Shown: piece after piece, positions 22,383-30,319 of the stretch | How the letters are laid out: every line of letters starts with the position of its first letter | Numbering within the stretch: position 1 is the stretch's first letter | The notes under the pieces: model-generated | Told to the model about the DNA's origin: nothing | The model's input: only the letters and a program-made list of their open reading frames with translations | Database searches by the model: none | Origin: Janthinobacterium sp. | GTDB lineage: Bacteria > Pseudomonadota > Gammaproteobacteria > Burkholderiales > Burkholderiaceae_D | Length of the DNA stretch: 48,016 nucleotides | Direction: 5' to 3' | NCBI RefSeq assembly: GCF_009923995.1 | Contig: NZ_RFSK01000048.1 | Location: forward strand, 1-48,016 | Position numbers and translations under genes: made by a program

Positions 22383-24140
22383 ATGGCCAGCACCGCACCC
22401 GAATTCATTCCCGAAACTACGCAGGACGACCCGGTCCAGCCCAGCAGCCTCGATATCCAGGGCCGCATGCACCAGATTTCCCCCGTCTTCACCGAAGCGG
22501 AGCTGCGCCGGCTGCAGCGCTATGGCAAGGTCTGCCACTACGCGGGCGGCGCCAGCCTGTTCGAGGCGGGCAGCAGCAGCTTCGGCATGCTGGTCATCCT
22601 GTCGGGCCAGGTCGCCGTCACGCGCCATGAGGGACTGGGCCGCACCTCGCTGATGCGCGAGATCGGCCCCGGCCACTTCATCGCCGAAGTGGCGCAGCTG
22701 TCGGGCCGCCCCGCCCTCGTCAACGGCCATGCCGTGGGCGACGTGGACGTGCTCGTGATCAGCTCGGAATCGCTGCGCGCGCTGATCGTGGCGGAAGCGG
22801 AAATGGGCGAGCGCATCGTGCGCGCCCTGATCCTGCGCCGCGTGGCCTTGATCGAAATCAATTCGGGCGGCCCCGTGCTGGTGGGGCCGCGTGGCAATGG
22901 CAACTTGTTCCAGCTGCAAAGCTTTTTATCGAGCAATGGCCATCCGCACACGGTGCTGGACCCTGCCACGGATGCGGCCGCCGCCGCGCTGGCCGAGCGC
23001 TACCGGCCCGCGCCGCAGGAGTGGCCGCTGGTCGTGTGTCCCGACGGCAAGGTCATGAAAAACCCCGGCAATGCGGAACTGGGGCGCTGCCTGGGCATGC
23101 TGCCCGATTTGTCCGGCGACAAAATCTTCGACGTGCTGGTGGTGGGCGCGGGACCGGCGGGCCTGGCCACGGCCGTGTATGCGGCCTCGGAAGGGTTATC
23201 GGTCCTGGCGCTGGAACAGCGCGCCTATGGCGGCCAGGCGGGCGCCAGCGCGCGCATCGAAAACTACCTGGGCTTTCCAACTGGCATTTCCGGCCGCGCC
23301 CTGGCGGGACGCGCCTACGTGCAGGCGCAGAAATTCGGCGTCGAGATCGCCACGCCGGCCAGCGCCGCCAACCTGCTGTGCGACAGCTGGCCCCTGCGCG
23401 TCAAGCTGTGCGACGGCACCCAGGTGCGCGCCCGCACGGTGGTGCTGTCCTGCGGCGCGCGCTACCGCCGCCCCTCGCTGGCCAACCTGAAAACCTATGA
23501 GGGTCGGGGCGTGTATTACTGGGCCTCGCCCATCGAAGCCAAGCTGTGCAAGCAGGAAGAGATCATCCTCGTGGGCGGCGGCAACTCGGCCGGCCAGGCG
23601 GCCGTGTTTCTCTCCGGCCACGCAGCCAGGGTCCACATGGTGATACGCGGCGAGGGCTTGGCGGCCAGCATGTCGAGCTATCTGATCGAGCGCATCGCCG
23701 CCACGCCCAACATCACCCTGCATACGCACACGGAAATCATCGCCCTCGAAGGCGACGAGGATGGCTTGACGGGCGCCCGCTGGCGCAATAATCACACGGG
23801 CGAAGAGTGCGATTGCGCCGTGCGCCGCGTGTTCCTGTTCGTCGGCGCCGATCCGAACACGGACTGGCTGCACGACTGCGCCGTGGCCGTAGACGAGCAG
23901 GGTTTTATCCGCACGGGCTTCGACGTCACGCGCGCCGAATGCCGCGCGCACGGCCACGCGATCTACCCTCCCGACTTGCCGGACCGTGCCGCGCTGGAAA
24001 CGAGCGTGCCGGGCGTCTTCGCCATCGGCGACGTGCGGGCCGGCTCCACCAAGCGGGTGGCCGCGGCCGTGGGCGAAGGCGCGGCCGTCGTGTCGCAGAT
24101 CCACGGCTTCCTGGCCAGATTGCCTGCCGGCAGCGCCTAA
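22383..24140 (+). CDS. cNMP-binding / thioredoxin-reductase-like FAD oxidoreductase fusion
   Basis: A 585-aa three-part protein. Residues about 25-165 are a cyclic-nucleotide-binding domain (GASLFEAGSSSFGMLVILSG, then GPGHFIAEVAQLSGRPAL). Residues about 170-240 look like a degenerate thioredoxin-fold segment (QSFLSSNGHPHTVLDP). Residues 245-580 are a thioredoxin-reductase-type two-Rossmann flavoprotein, with FAD loop GAGPAG (255-260), NADPH loop GGGNSAG (398-404) and C-terminal GVFAIGDVRAGSTKRVAAAVGEG. The redox CxxC of true thioredoxin reductases is absent: the site reads GVYYWASPIEA. The enzyme therefore cannot use the classic dithiol relay. Probably a cytoplasmic NAD(P)H oxidoreductase gated by a nucleotide ligand; the electron acceptor is unknown. 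Confidence 0.88.
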   Translation: MASTAPEFIPETTQDDPVQPSSLDIQGRMHQISPVFTEAELRRLQRYGKVCHYAGGASLFEAGSSSFGMLVILSGQVAVTRHEGLGRTSLMREIGPGHFIAEVAQLSGRPALVNGHAVGDVDVLVISSESLRALIVAEAEMGERIVRALILRRVALIEINSGGPVLVGPRGNGNLFQLQSFLSSNGHPHTVLDPATDAAAAALAERYRPAPQEWPLVVCPDGKVMKNPGNAELGRCLGMLPDLSGDKIFDVLVVGAGPAGLATAVYAASEGLSVLALEQRAYGGQAGASARIENYLGFPTGISGRALAGRAYVQAQKFGVEIATPASAANLLCDSWPLRVKLCDGTQVRARTVVLSCGARYRRPSLANLKTYEGRGVYYWASPIEAKLCKQEEIILVGGGNSAGQAAVFLSGHAARVHMVIRGEGLAASMSSYLIERIAATPNITLHTHTEIIALEGDEDGLTGARWRNNHTGEECDCAVRRVFLFVGADPNTDWLHDCAVAVDEQGFIRTGFDVTRAECRAHGHAIYPPDLPDRAALETSVPGVFAIGDVRAGSTKRVAAAVGEGAAVVSQIHGFLARLPAGSA

Positions 24141-24178
24141 GCACGCCGGCTGCGCGTGGGTCTTATCCGGCGTGGACG

Positions 24179-25534
24179 CTAGCGCAAGGGAGTGGGATAC
24201 GTTGCCACGCTGACGTTGCCATCCTTGTCGATGGCCTGGACGCCGAAGAAATAATTATCTTTCGACAATTTCAGCCGCGCCTCGGTGACATTGCCCACGT
24301 CTTGCGCGCCCTGCCACTGGTCCGCCGTCGTGGCGCGCCAGACGATGCGGTAGCCGGCCAGGTCCGGTTCCGTATTCGGCTGCCATTGCAGGGTCGTGGC
24401 GTTTTCCAGCTGCGCCGTGCGCACCTGCACACCGGCGGGCGCGGCAGGCGCCAGGGCCAGCGAGGCCAGGGCCGCCGCATTCACCCGCGTCACTTTCGCC
24501 ACGTAGTCGTAGTCGACGAATTGCTGCAAGTCGCCATATTGCACGCCGTTTTCCACGCGCACATCCTGGTGCTGGTGGGAAAAATCCTCGTTCGGTTCCG
24601 TGAAACGCAGGGCCGCGTAGCCTTGTGCGAGGAAGGGCATGTGGTCGCCGCCGCGCAGGTAGCGGTCGGCGCGCTGGATGACGTTGACCTTGAAGCCGGG
24701 CACATAGCGCTCGCCCACCTGCTTCACATGGCGCGCCAGCTGGCGCGAGATGGAATCGTTCTCTCCGCCCGTGGCCACGAGGCCGCGCACGCCGTCGCTC
24801 ATTTCCTTGACGGCGGGAATACCCTCGGCGAACAGGCGCACCTGGCCGCCGTCGACCGTGCCGTCGTCGGCGCGCGAACTGCCGATGATGTCGTTATTGA
24901 GCATGCCGGCGATATTGAGTTTTTTCAGCTTTGCCTGCTGCGCCCAGTGGCCGGAACCGAGCAAGCCCTGCTCCTCGGCCGCCACGGTCATGAAGACGAG
25001 GGTGGCGTCGAACTGGTAGCGCGCCATCACGCAGGCCATTTCGATCACGGCCGCCGTGCCCGAGGCATCGTCGTTGGCGCCGGGGGCGTTGCCGGTCGCA
25101 TCCATCACGTCGGTGGCGCGCGAGTCGTAATGGCCGCTGACGACGTAGATGCGCTCGGCCGATTGCGGCTGGCTGCCAGGCAGGGTCGCCACCACGTTGA
25201 CGATTTCCGTCGGCCGCGAAATGCGCTTCGAGACGGGTGCCACGTGGCTGTCGAAGGCCACCTGCAGGCGACCGCCCGCCTGCGCGCCGCAGCGCTCCAG
25301 CTCGGCCTTGATCCAGCGCCTGGCGGCGCCGATGCCCTGCGTGTCGGAGACGGTATCGGACATGGTGTGGCGCGTCTGGAAACCGACCAGCTTGCGCACA
25401 TGCGCCTCGATGCGCTGCGGCGAGATCTCCGCCACGACGCGCTCGATCTGCGGCTGTGCCCTGTCGCCGGCCGGCGCCGCCAGCACGCCTGCCGACAGCA
25501 GCGCTGCCGTCATTCCCGTCAATATCCGTACCAT
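24179..25534 (-). CDS. secreted M28-family metallopeptidase with C-terminal FN3-like domain
   Basis: A 451-aa exported zinc peptidase. A signal peptide (residues 1-19, ending GVLAA) precedes an M28 catalytic domain with the metal ligands in VVSGHYDS, PGANDDASGTA, TVAAEEQGLLGSGHW and LNNDIIG. The aminopeptidase-type loop RGGDHMPFLAQGYAALRFTE comes next. From about residue 360 to the end there is a fibronectin-type-III-like module (LENATTLQWQPNTEPDLAGYRIVW, then NYFFGVQAIDKDGNVS). AGGAGA lies upstream of the start. Family members are leucine-type aminopeptidases acting outside the cytoplasm. It is divergent from the phospholipase D gene and convergent with the flavoprotein gene. Confidence 0.92.
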   Translation of the reverse strand: MVRILTGMTAALLSAGVLAAPAGDRAQPQIERVVAEISPQRIEAHVRKLVGFQTRHTMSDTVSDTQGIGAARRWIKAELERCGAQAGGRLQVAFDSHVAPVSKRISRPTEIVNVVATLPGSQPQSAERIYVVSGHYDSRATDVMDATGNAPGANDDASGTAAVIEMACVMARYQFDATLVFMTVAAEEQGLLGSGHWAQQAKLKKLNIAGMLNNDIIGSSRADDGTVDGGQVRLFAEGIPAVKEMSDGVRGLVATGGENDSISRQLARHVKQVGERYVPGFKVNVIQRADRYLRGGDHMPFLAQGYAALRFTEPNEDFSHQHQDVRVENGVQYGDLQQFVDYDYVAKVTRVNAAALASLALAPAAPAGVQVRTAQLENATTLQWQPNTEPDLAGYRIVWRATTADQWQGAQDVGNVTEARLKLSKDNYFFGVQAIDKDGNVSVATYPTPLR

Positions 25535-25627
25535 GCCACTGTCTCCTGAGAATTGTTAGACGGCCATTCTCGCATTTTTGACGGCAGGCAAGGAAGTTCC
25601 CGGATGAAAATCATGCATTATAGAAAC

Positions 25628-25636
25628 TGCTACAAT
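25628..25636 (+). promoter_or_regulatory. extended -10 element before the phospholipase D gene
   Basis: TGC-TACAAT, an extended -10 of the same TGC-TA-AAT form seen before the DUF4148 and PEP-CTERM genes. No convincing -35 at 17 nt. It lies about 100 nt before the phospholipase D start. Confidence 0.45.
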
Positions 25637-25736
25637 CGCCTCTCCCCATCCCGACCACGAAAGACCGCCGCATGCGCCAGCCCTCCCTCCTTCCCGCACG
25701 CCGCCGCGCGCGCGCGGTCCGTTGACGGTGCGCCGC

Positions 25737-27311
25737 ATGCTCGTCAAGCTGCTGCTGTTCGCCGCGCTGTTTGCCCTGCTCAGCATTGCAGCCCTGTACA
25801 GCTACGGCCGCTTTGCGGAACGTTCGCTGGGCGCGCCGGGCACGGCCCTGCCCGTGGCGGCCGATGCCACCCTGCTCGACCGCGTGCTGGCGCCGCAGCT
25901 GGCGCAGCGCCCGCAGCAAAGCGGCACGGCCCTGATCGACGACAACCTGGAAGCGTTTGCCCTGCGCGCCCTGAGCGCGCGCGAAGCGGGCCGCAGCATC
26001 GACCTGCAGTACTACATCTGGCATAACGACGTCACGGGACGGCTGCTGGTGCGCGAATTGCTGCGCGCGGCCGACCGCGGCGTGCGCGTGCGCGTGATGC
26101 TCGACGATATCAATGCACGGGGCCAGGATGCCGCCATCCTCGCGCTCGACAGCCACCCGCTGATCGAAGTGCGCATCTTCAATCCCGGCCGCAACCGCGA
26201 CGGCATCTGGCGGCGCGCCGTGGAAATGGCCTTGCGCGCGGTCAGCCTGAACCGGCGCATGCACAACAAGGCCTGGATCGTCGATGGCCGCGTCGCCATC
26301 GTCGGCGGGCGCAATATCGGCGACGAGTACTTCGATGCCGCCGAGCAAGTCAACTTCCAGGATGCCGACCTGCTGCTGGTGGGGCCGGCCGTGCAGCAGG
26401 CGAGCGACATCTTCGACCGTTTCTGGAACAGCCGAGCCGTCATTCCCATCCGTGCCTTGCATGTGGGCAAGAACGCGGACGCGCCCGAGGCAGTCCAGCT
26501 GCACGCCGTGCGCGCCCGTCTCGCGGCGCTCGGCGGCGAAGTGGGGGCTTCGCCGTATCTGCAGAAGCTGACCGATACGGGCCAGCTGCAGGCGCACCTG
26601 GACGGGCGCCTGCGCCTGCACTGGAGCGGCCAGGTGCAGGTGGTGTCGGACCCGCCGGAAAAAGCCGCCCCCGTGGCCGGCTTGCAGCGCAGCGAGCACT
26701 GGCTCATGCACAGCCTGCTCCCCTTGCTGACGCAGGCGCACGAGGAAGCGCTGCTGACCTCGCCATATTTCGTGCCCGGCGCCGCGCTCAGTACCCTGCT
26801 GGGCGACAAGGTCGCCGTCGGCGTCAAGGTCAGCGTGCTGACCAACTCGCTGGCCGCCACCGACGTGGCCCTCGTGCATGCGGGCTATGCGCGCTACCGC
26901 GAGGTGCTGCTGGGTGGCGGCGTCGACCTGTTTGAATTGAAGACCCTGCACCGCAAGCGCATCAGCCTGACGGGTTCGAGCCGCGCCAGCCTGCACACCA
27001 AGGCCATGGTGGTCGACCATGCGCGGGGCTTCGTCGGCTCCTTCAACCTCGATCCCCGCTCGGCACAGCTGAACACGGAAATGGGCGTCGTGTTTCACGA
27101 TCCGGCGCTGGCGGCCGACCTGCGCACGCTGTTCCTGCGCTCGACGGCCAGCGACACCAGCTACCGCCTGTTCCTCGACGACGGCGCGCTGCGCTGGTCC
27201 GATGCCACGGAAGAGCCTGCCAAAGTGTGGACGCATGACCCGGAAGCGGGTGTCTGGCGCCGCGCGCTGGTCTCCCTGATGCGCTGGCTGCCGATCGAGT
27301 CGCAACTGTAA
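25737..27311 (+). CDS. phospholipase D / cardiolipin synthase family protein (ClsC-like)
   Basis: A 524-aa membrane-anchored protein with two HKD motifs: His176-x-Lys178 in MHNKAWIVDGRVAIVGGRN and His420-x-Lys422 in LHTKAMVVDHARGFVGSFNLDPRS. One N-terminal helix (about residues 5-22) anchors it in the inner membrane. The domain order and length match ClsC/YmdC, which condenses phosphatidylglycerol with phosphatidylethanolamine to cardiolipin; a phospholipase function cannot be excluded. The start is uncertain: TTG 25722, GTG 25728 and ATG 25737 are all in frame with no clear ribosome site. ATG is chosen. Single gene, divergent from the M28 peptidase. Confidence 0.9.
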   Translation: MLVKLLLFAALFALLSIAALYSYGRFAERSLGAPGTALPVAADATLLDRVLAPQLAQRPQQSGTALIDDNLEAFALRALSAREAGRSIDLQYYIWHNDVTGRLLVRELLRAADRGVRVRVMLDDINARGQDAAILALDSHPLIEVRIFNPGRNRDGIWRRAVEMALRAVSLNRRMHNKAWIVDGRVAIVGGRNIGDEYFDAAEQVNFQDADLLLVGPAVQQASDIFDRFWNSRAVIPIRALHVGKNADAPEAVQLHAVRARLAALGGEVGASPYLQKLTDTGQLQAHLDGRLRLHWSGQVQVVSDPPEKAAPVAGLQRSEHWLMHSLLPLLTQAHEEALLTSPYFVPGAALSTLLGDKVAVGVKVSVLTNSLAATDVALVHAGYARYREVLLGGGVDLFELKTLHRKRISLTGSSRASLHTKAMVVDHARGFVGSFNLDPRSAQLNTEMGVVFHDPALAADLRTLFLRSTASDTSYRLFLDDGALRWSDATEEPAKVWTHDPEAGVWRRALVSLMRWLPIESQL

Positions 27312-27407
27312 TCGAAGCCGGCATGCCAAAACATCAAACTTGCTGGAGTTGCCATGTAAAAATAGATGTTGTTTTCAAGACATGTGACGTGCTTTTTTGC
27401 CAAACGC

Positions 27408-27416
27408 TGCTATAAT
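27408..27416 (+). promoter_or_regulatory. extended -10 promoter of the PEP-CTERM gene
   Basis: A perfect extended -10, TGC-TATAAT (27408-27416), in the 246-nt gap after the phospholipase D gene. No good -35 at standard spacing. Transcription would start near 27423, giving a leader of about 135 nt. Confidence 0.55.
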
Positions 27417-27557
27417 CTAGCCAACAAGACATAATAGTTGTCACAGAAATACTTTTTACAGCATCGCCCATCTCGCCTCTTCCGCGATATACCCATCGTT
27501 GGCCAAAAGCTCGCCGACAGACTGCAAGACCAACCTGTCACTTTTGGAGCTATTACC

Positions 27558-28304
27558 ATGCGTAAACCATACACCTTGCTGGCGCTGGCCGCCGCCATTT
27601 CCCTGTCCGCTGCCGGTGCCCAGGCCGCGACCAACCTCGTCAAGAACGGCGACTTCGAACTGACCAGCAATGGCACTTCGAAACAGCTGAACGAAGGCAA
27701 TTACGACCGCGCGGACCGCACCTACCTGACGGACTGGTCCAGCAAGGGCTATAACTTCGTCTTGAACGGCAACAACATCGACGATACCAATGCCGCGACG
27801 GCGCTGGCCTTGTGGGGTCCGAATTCCTACAGCGGCCGTGGCCCGAAAAACGGCCTGGGCGTCAGCCCCACGGGCGGCAACGTGCTGGCGGCCGACTGGG
27901 ATTACTTCCCCGGCCCCGTCACGCAGCAAGTCAGCGGTCTGATCCCCGGCCAGGCCTACACCCTGAGCTTTTCCTATGGCGCAGGCCAGCAGGTAGGCTT
28001 CCGCGGCGATAACCTCGTCAATTACTGGGACGTTTCGCTGGGCAATAGCAAGCAGCAGACGGCGTCCCTGGCCAACGTCAGCCAGGGCTTCACGGGCTGG
28101 CACCAGGCCAGCATGACCTTCACGGCGACGAACAGCAGCGAATTGCTGTCCTTCATGGCCAAGGGCAGCCCGACGGGCGCGCCGCCCTTCATGCTGCTCG
28201 ACGGCGTATCGCTCGTGTCGGCCGTGCCGGAACCGTCGACCTGGGGCATGCTGATCGGCGGCCTGGGCTTGATCGGCTTCGCGGCGCGCCGCCGCAAAGG
28301 CTGA
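27558..28304 (+). CDS. PEP-CTERM sorting-domain surface protein
   Basis: A 248-aa secreted protein. A signal peptide (residues 1-23, ending AGAQA) is followed by NLVKNGDFELT, the opening of DUF642-like/carbohydrate-binding-like beta-sandwich modules, and a Gly/Asn/Ser-rich body. The C-terminus is a complete PEP-CTERM signal: VPEPSTWGMLIGGLGLIGF then AARRRKG. Such proteins are processed by an exosortase (EpsH family) and associate with exopolysaccharide and biofilm in Gram-negative bacteria. No exosortase gene lies in the window, so the sorting machinery must be elsewhere. GGAG at 27546-27549 precedes the ATG. Likely monocistronic. Confidence 0.92.
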   Translation: MRKPYTLLALAAAISLSAAGAQAATNLVKNGDFELTSNGTSKQLNEGNYDRADRTYLTDWSSKGYNFVLNGNNIDDTNAATALALWGPNSYSGRGPKNGLGVSPTGGNVLAADWDYFPGPVTQQVSGLIPGQAYTLSFSYGAGQQVGFRGDNLVNYWDVSLGNSKQQTASLANVSQGFTGWHQASMTFTATNSSELLSFMAKGSPTGAPPFMLLDGVSLVSAVPEPSTWGMLIGGLGLIGFAARRRKG

Positions 28305-28478
28305 CCAAACCGGCTGTCCGGGGCGCGTCCTGCGATGCGCGCTGTGCTTTAGTACAGCCGCGCTTCCCGGCCGCGCCGCACATCGGCCCGCCACGGTTGT
28401 GTTACGCCTTGGCGCGCCAGCAAATCCGCACCGGCATTTCCTGGGCCGGGGTTTTCACTGCCCGATCACGTTCCTGCC

Positions 28479-29339
28479 ATGAGCCTGCTACAGACCCTAC
28501 AGACGCACCTGCCTGGCCTTGCCGTGGATGTCCTGCGCCTGAGCCTGTGGCTGGTGCTGCTGGCCGTCCTCTTCGTGCCGCTCGAACGCTGCTTTGGCGA
28601 ACGCCACGCGGGGCGCCCGCGCACGGAACTGTTCAGTGACCTGGGCTTCTATTTCATCAGCAGCCTGCTGCCGGCCGCGCTGCTGGCCGTGCCGCTGGCC
28701 CTGGTTGCCGTCGCCGGCCAGCGCTTCCTGCCGGACGCCGTGCCCGCTACCCTGGGCGCCCTGCCCCTGTGGGCCAAGCTGCTGCTGGGCTTGTTCATCG
28801 GCGAAGTCGGCACTTACTGGGGTCATCGCCTCAGCCATGAAAGTCCGTGGCTGTGGCGCTACCATGCCGTGCATCACAGCACGGAGCAGCTGTATTTCCT
28901 CGCCAACACGCGCACCCATCCCGTGGACATGGTCGTCACGCGCCTGTTCGGCCTGACACCCCTGTATCTGCTGGGACTGGCCGGTCCCGGCGCGGCCGGC
29001 AGCGCCGCGCCCGTGCTGCTGCTCCTGATCGGCACCGTCTGGGGCTTCTTTATCCACGCCAACCTGCGCTGGCGCTTCGGCCCGCTCGAATGGCTGGTGG
29101 CCACGCCCGCCTTCCACCACTGGCACCACAGCAAGTTCGAGCACATCAACCGCAATTACGCGTCCACCCTGCCCGTGCTGGACCGCCTGTTCGGCACGCA
29201 TCACCTGCCGGCCGGGTGGCCGGCCAGCTGCGGCATCGAGGCCCCCATGCCCGCCAGCCTGGCCGGCCAGCTGCTGGCCCCCTGGCGCCGCGCGCCTGCC
29301 CCGGCCGCGCCGGCAACACGGCCAGGGCCAGCCGACTGA
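28479..29339 (+). CDS. fatty acid hydroxylase / sterol desaturase superfamily membrane protein
   Basis: A 286-aa integral membrane protein with about four or five hydrophobic segments and the three histidine clusters of the di-iron superfamily: HRLSHE (about 117), HAVHH (about 129) and FHHWHH (about 210). The family hydroxylates or desaturates lipids (sterols, fatty acids, carotenoids); the bacterial substrate here is unknown. The C-terminal 40 residues are a Pro/Ala-rich tail without recognisable domain. The start has no visible Shine-Dalgarno; the ATG at 28479 gives the expected N-terminal helix. A strong terminator follows at 29382-29415. Confidence 0.9.
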   Translation: MSLLQTLQTHLPGLAVDVLRLSLWLVLLAVLFVPLERCFGERHAGRPRTELFSDLGFYFISSLLPAALLAVPLALVAVAGQRFLPDAVPATLGALPLWAKLLLGLFIGEVGTYWGHRLSHESPWLWRYHAVHHSTEQLYFLANTRTHPVDMVVTRLFGLTPLYLLGLAGPGAAGSAAPVLLLLIGTVWGFFIHANLRWRFGPLEWLVATPAFHHWHHSKFEHINRNYASTLPVLDRLFGTHHLPAGWPASCGIEAPMPASLAGQLLAPWRRAPAPAAPATRPGPAD

Positions 29340-29381
29340 TCCCCGGCAGCGGCCCGCACGGCCCGGCCGCACCGGCGTAAA

Positions 29382-29415
29382 AAAACCCCGCGCGGCCGGT
29401 ACCGCGCGGGGTTTT
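29382..29415. terminator. strong bidirectional intrinsic terminator
   Basis: A 14-bp stem AAAACCCCGCGCGG (29382-29395) / CCGCGCGGGGTTTT (29402-29415) with a 6-nt loop, between the convergent desaturase and HhH genes. A-run and T-run on either side serve both directions. Confidence 0.92.
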
Positions 29416-29465
29416 CTCGCAAGGCTGCGCGGCACCACCACGCAGCCAGCTCTACGGCAAAACGC

Positions 29466-30155
29466 TTATTTCTTCTCGGCTTCCGCTTTCTTCGCGTCGG
29501 CAGCAGCCAGTTTCGCTTCCTTCTTCGCGGCGGCTTCCGCAACCTTGGCTTCTTTCTTGGCGGCCGTAGCCGCTTTCTTCGCGGCAGCGGCTTCCTTCTT
29601 CGTTTCGGCAGCCGTTTTCACGGGAGCGGCATCGGCTGCAGCGGGAGCGGCGGCAGGGACGGCCTTGGCGGCAGCTTCTTTCTTCGCGGCGGCAGCGGCA
29701 GCCTTGGCTTCTTTCTTGGCAGCAGCAGCTTCCTTCTTCGTTTCAGCGGCCGTCTTGGCTGGCGCCGCAGCGGTGTCGGTCGCAGCAGCTGGCTTCGCTG
29801 CGGCTTCTTTCGCTGCAGCTTCCTTCACAGCAGTTTCCTTTTTTGCGGGGGCTGCTTTCGCCACCGGGGCCGCCGGCGCGCCGGACTTGGCCTGGCCATT
29901 CACCTGCAGGCCCGCTTCCGACAGTTTCACGGAGCTTTTCGGGCCGATGCCCTTCACGCGGCTTTCGAAATCCGCCCAATCCTTGAAGGCGCCGCCCTTG
30001 GCACGCTCGTCGACGATGGCTTTCGAGGTGACGGGGCCGATGCCCTTGACGCTGTCGAGTGCCGCCTGGTCCGCCTTGTTGACATCGACCTGGGCAAAGG
30101 CAAAGCCCATCGTCGCGACCAGGGTGGCGAAGGCCAGCATTATTTTTTTGAACAT
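29466..30155 (-). CDS. secreted helix-hairpin-helix (ComEA-like) protein with histone-H1-like tail
   Basis: A 229-aa protein. A signal peptide (1-21, ending GFAFA) leads into a ComEA-type double helix-hairpin-helix domain at 22-86: DVNKADQAALDSVKGIGPVT, then SRVKGIGPKSSVKLSEAGL. The remaining 140 residues are almost only Ala, Lys, Glu, Pro and Thr, in the manner of histone H1 tails, with an exact 15-residue repeat KTAAETKKEAAAAKK. ComEA homologues bind double-stranded DNA in the periplasm during uptake. The tail would add non-specific DNA binding or a long helix; this is inference. The ATG at 30155 has GGAGA upstream; a longer frame to 30293 is not supported. Monocistronic. Confidence 0.85.
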   Translation of the reverse strand: MFKKIMLAFATLVATMGFAFAQVDVNKADQAALDSVKGIGPVTSKAIVDERAKGGAFKDWADFESRVKGIGPKSSVKLSEAGLQVNGQAKSGAPAAPVAKAAPAKKETAVKEAAAKEAAAKPAAATDTAAAPAKTAAETKKEAAAAKKEAKAAAAAAKKEAAAKAVPAAAPAAADAAPVKTAAETKKEAAAAKKAATAAKKEAKVAEAAAKKEAKLAAADAKKAEAEKK

Positions 30156-30277
30156 GGGTATCTCTCCGTGATGTGGTTTCAAGATGACTCGAACGCAAGG
30201 GAGGAACAGCGCCTTAACGGCTTTAACGGCTGGGACGTGATACGGTTGACAAGAGGGGGACACGACAGGAAGGGAAA

Positions 30278-30308
30278 GCCTGCGCCAGATCAAACGGACG
30301 GCGCAGGC
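30278..30308 (-). terminator. probable terminator after hldA
   Basis: GCCTGCGCC (30278-30286) / GGCGCAGGC (30300-30308), a perfect 9-bp stem with a 13-nt loop. On the minus strand it is followed by a pyrimidine run (TTTCCCTTCC). It lies 12 nt after the hldA stop. Confidence 0.65.
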
Positions 30309-30319
30309 GGGACAGCGGT

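Noticed and set aside
27380..27402. Possible sigma54 (-24/-12) promoter before the PEP-CTERM gene (TGACGTG...TTTGC)
   Set aside because: The distance between the two elements is one base too long and the -24 GG is not kept; the extended -10 TGC-TATAAT just downstream explains transcription better.
29466..30155. Cytoplasmic histone H1-like protein as an alternative call
   Set aside because: The N-terminus is a clear signal peptide followed by a ComEA-type HhH domain, so export is more likely than a nucleoid role.
29545..30171. Hydrophobic 208-aa plus-strand frame (Ala/Phe/Ser-rich)
   Set aside because: It mirrors the Ala/Lys-rich tail of the secreted HhH protein on the minus strand; the apparent membrane protein is a by-product of complementing GCN and AAR codons.
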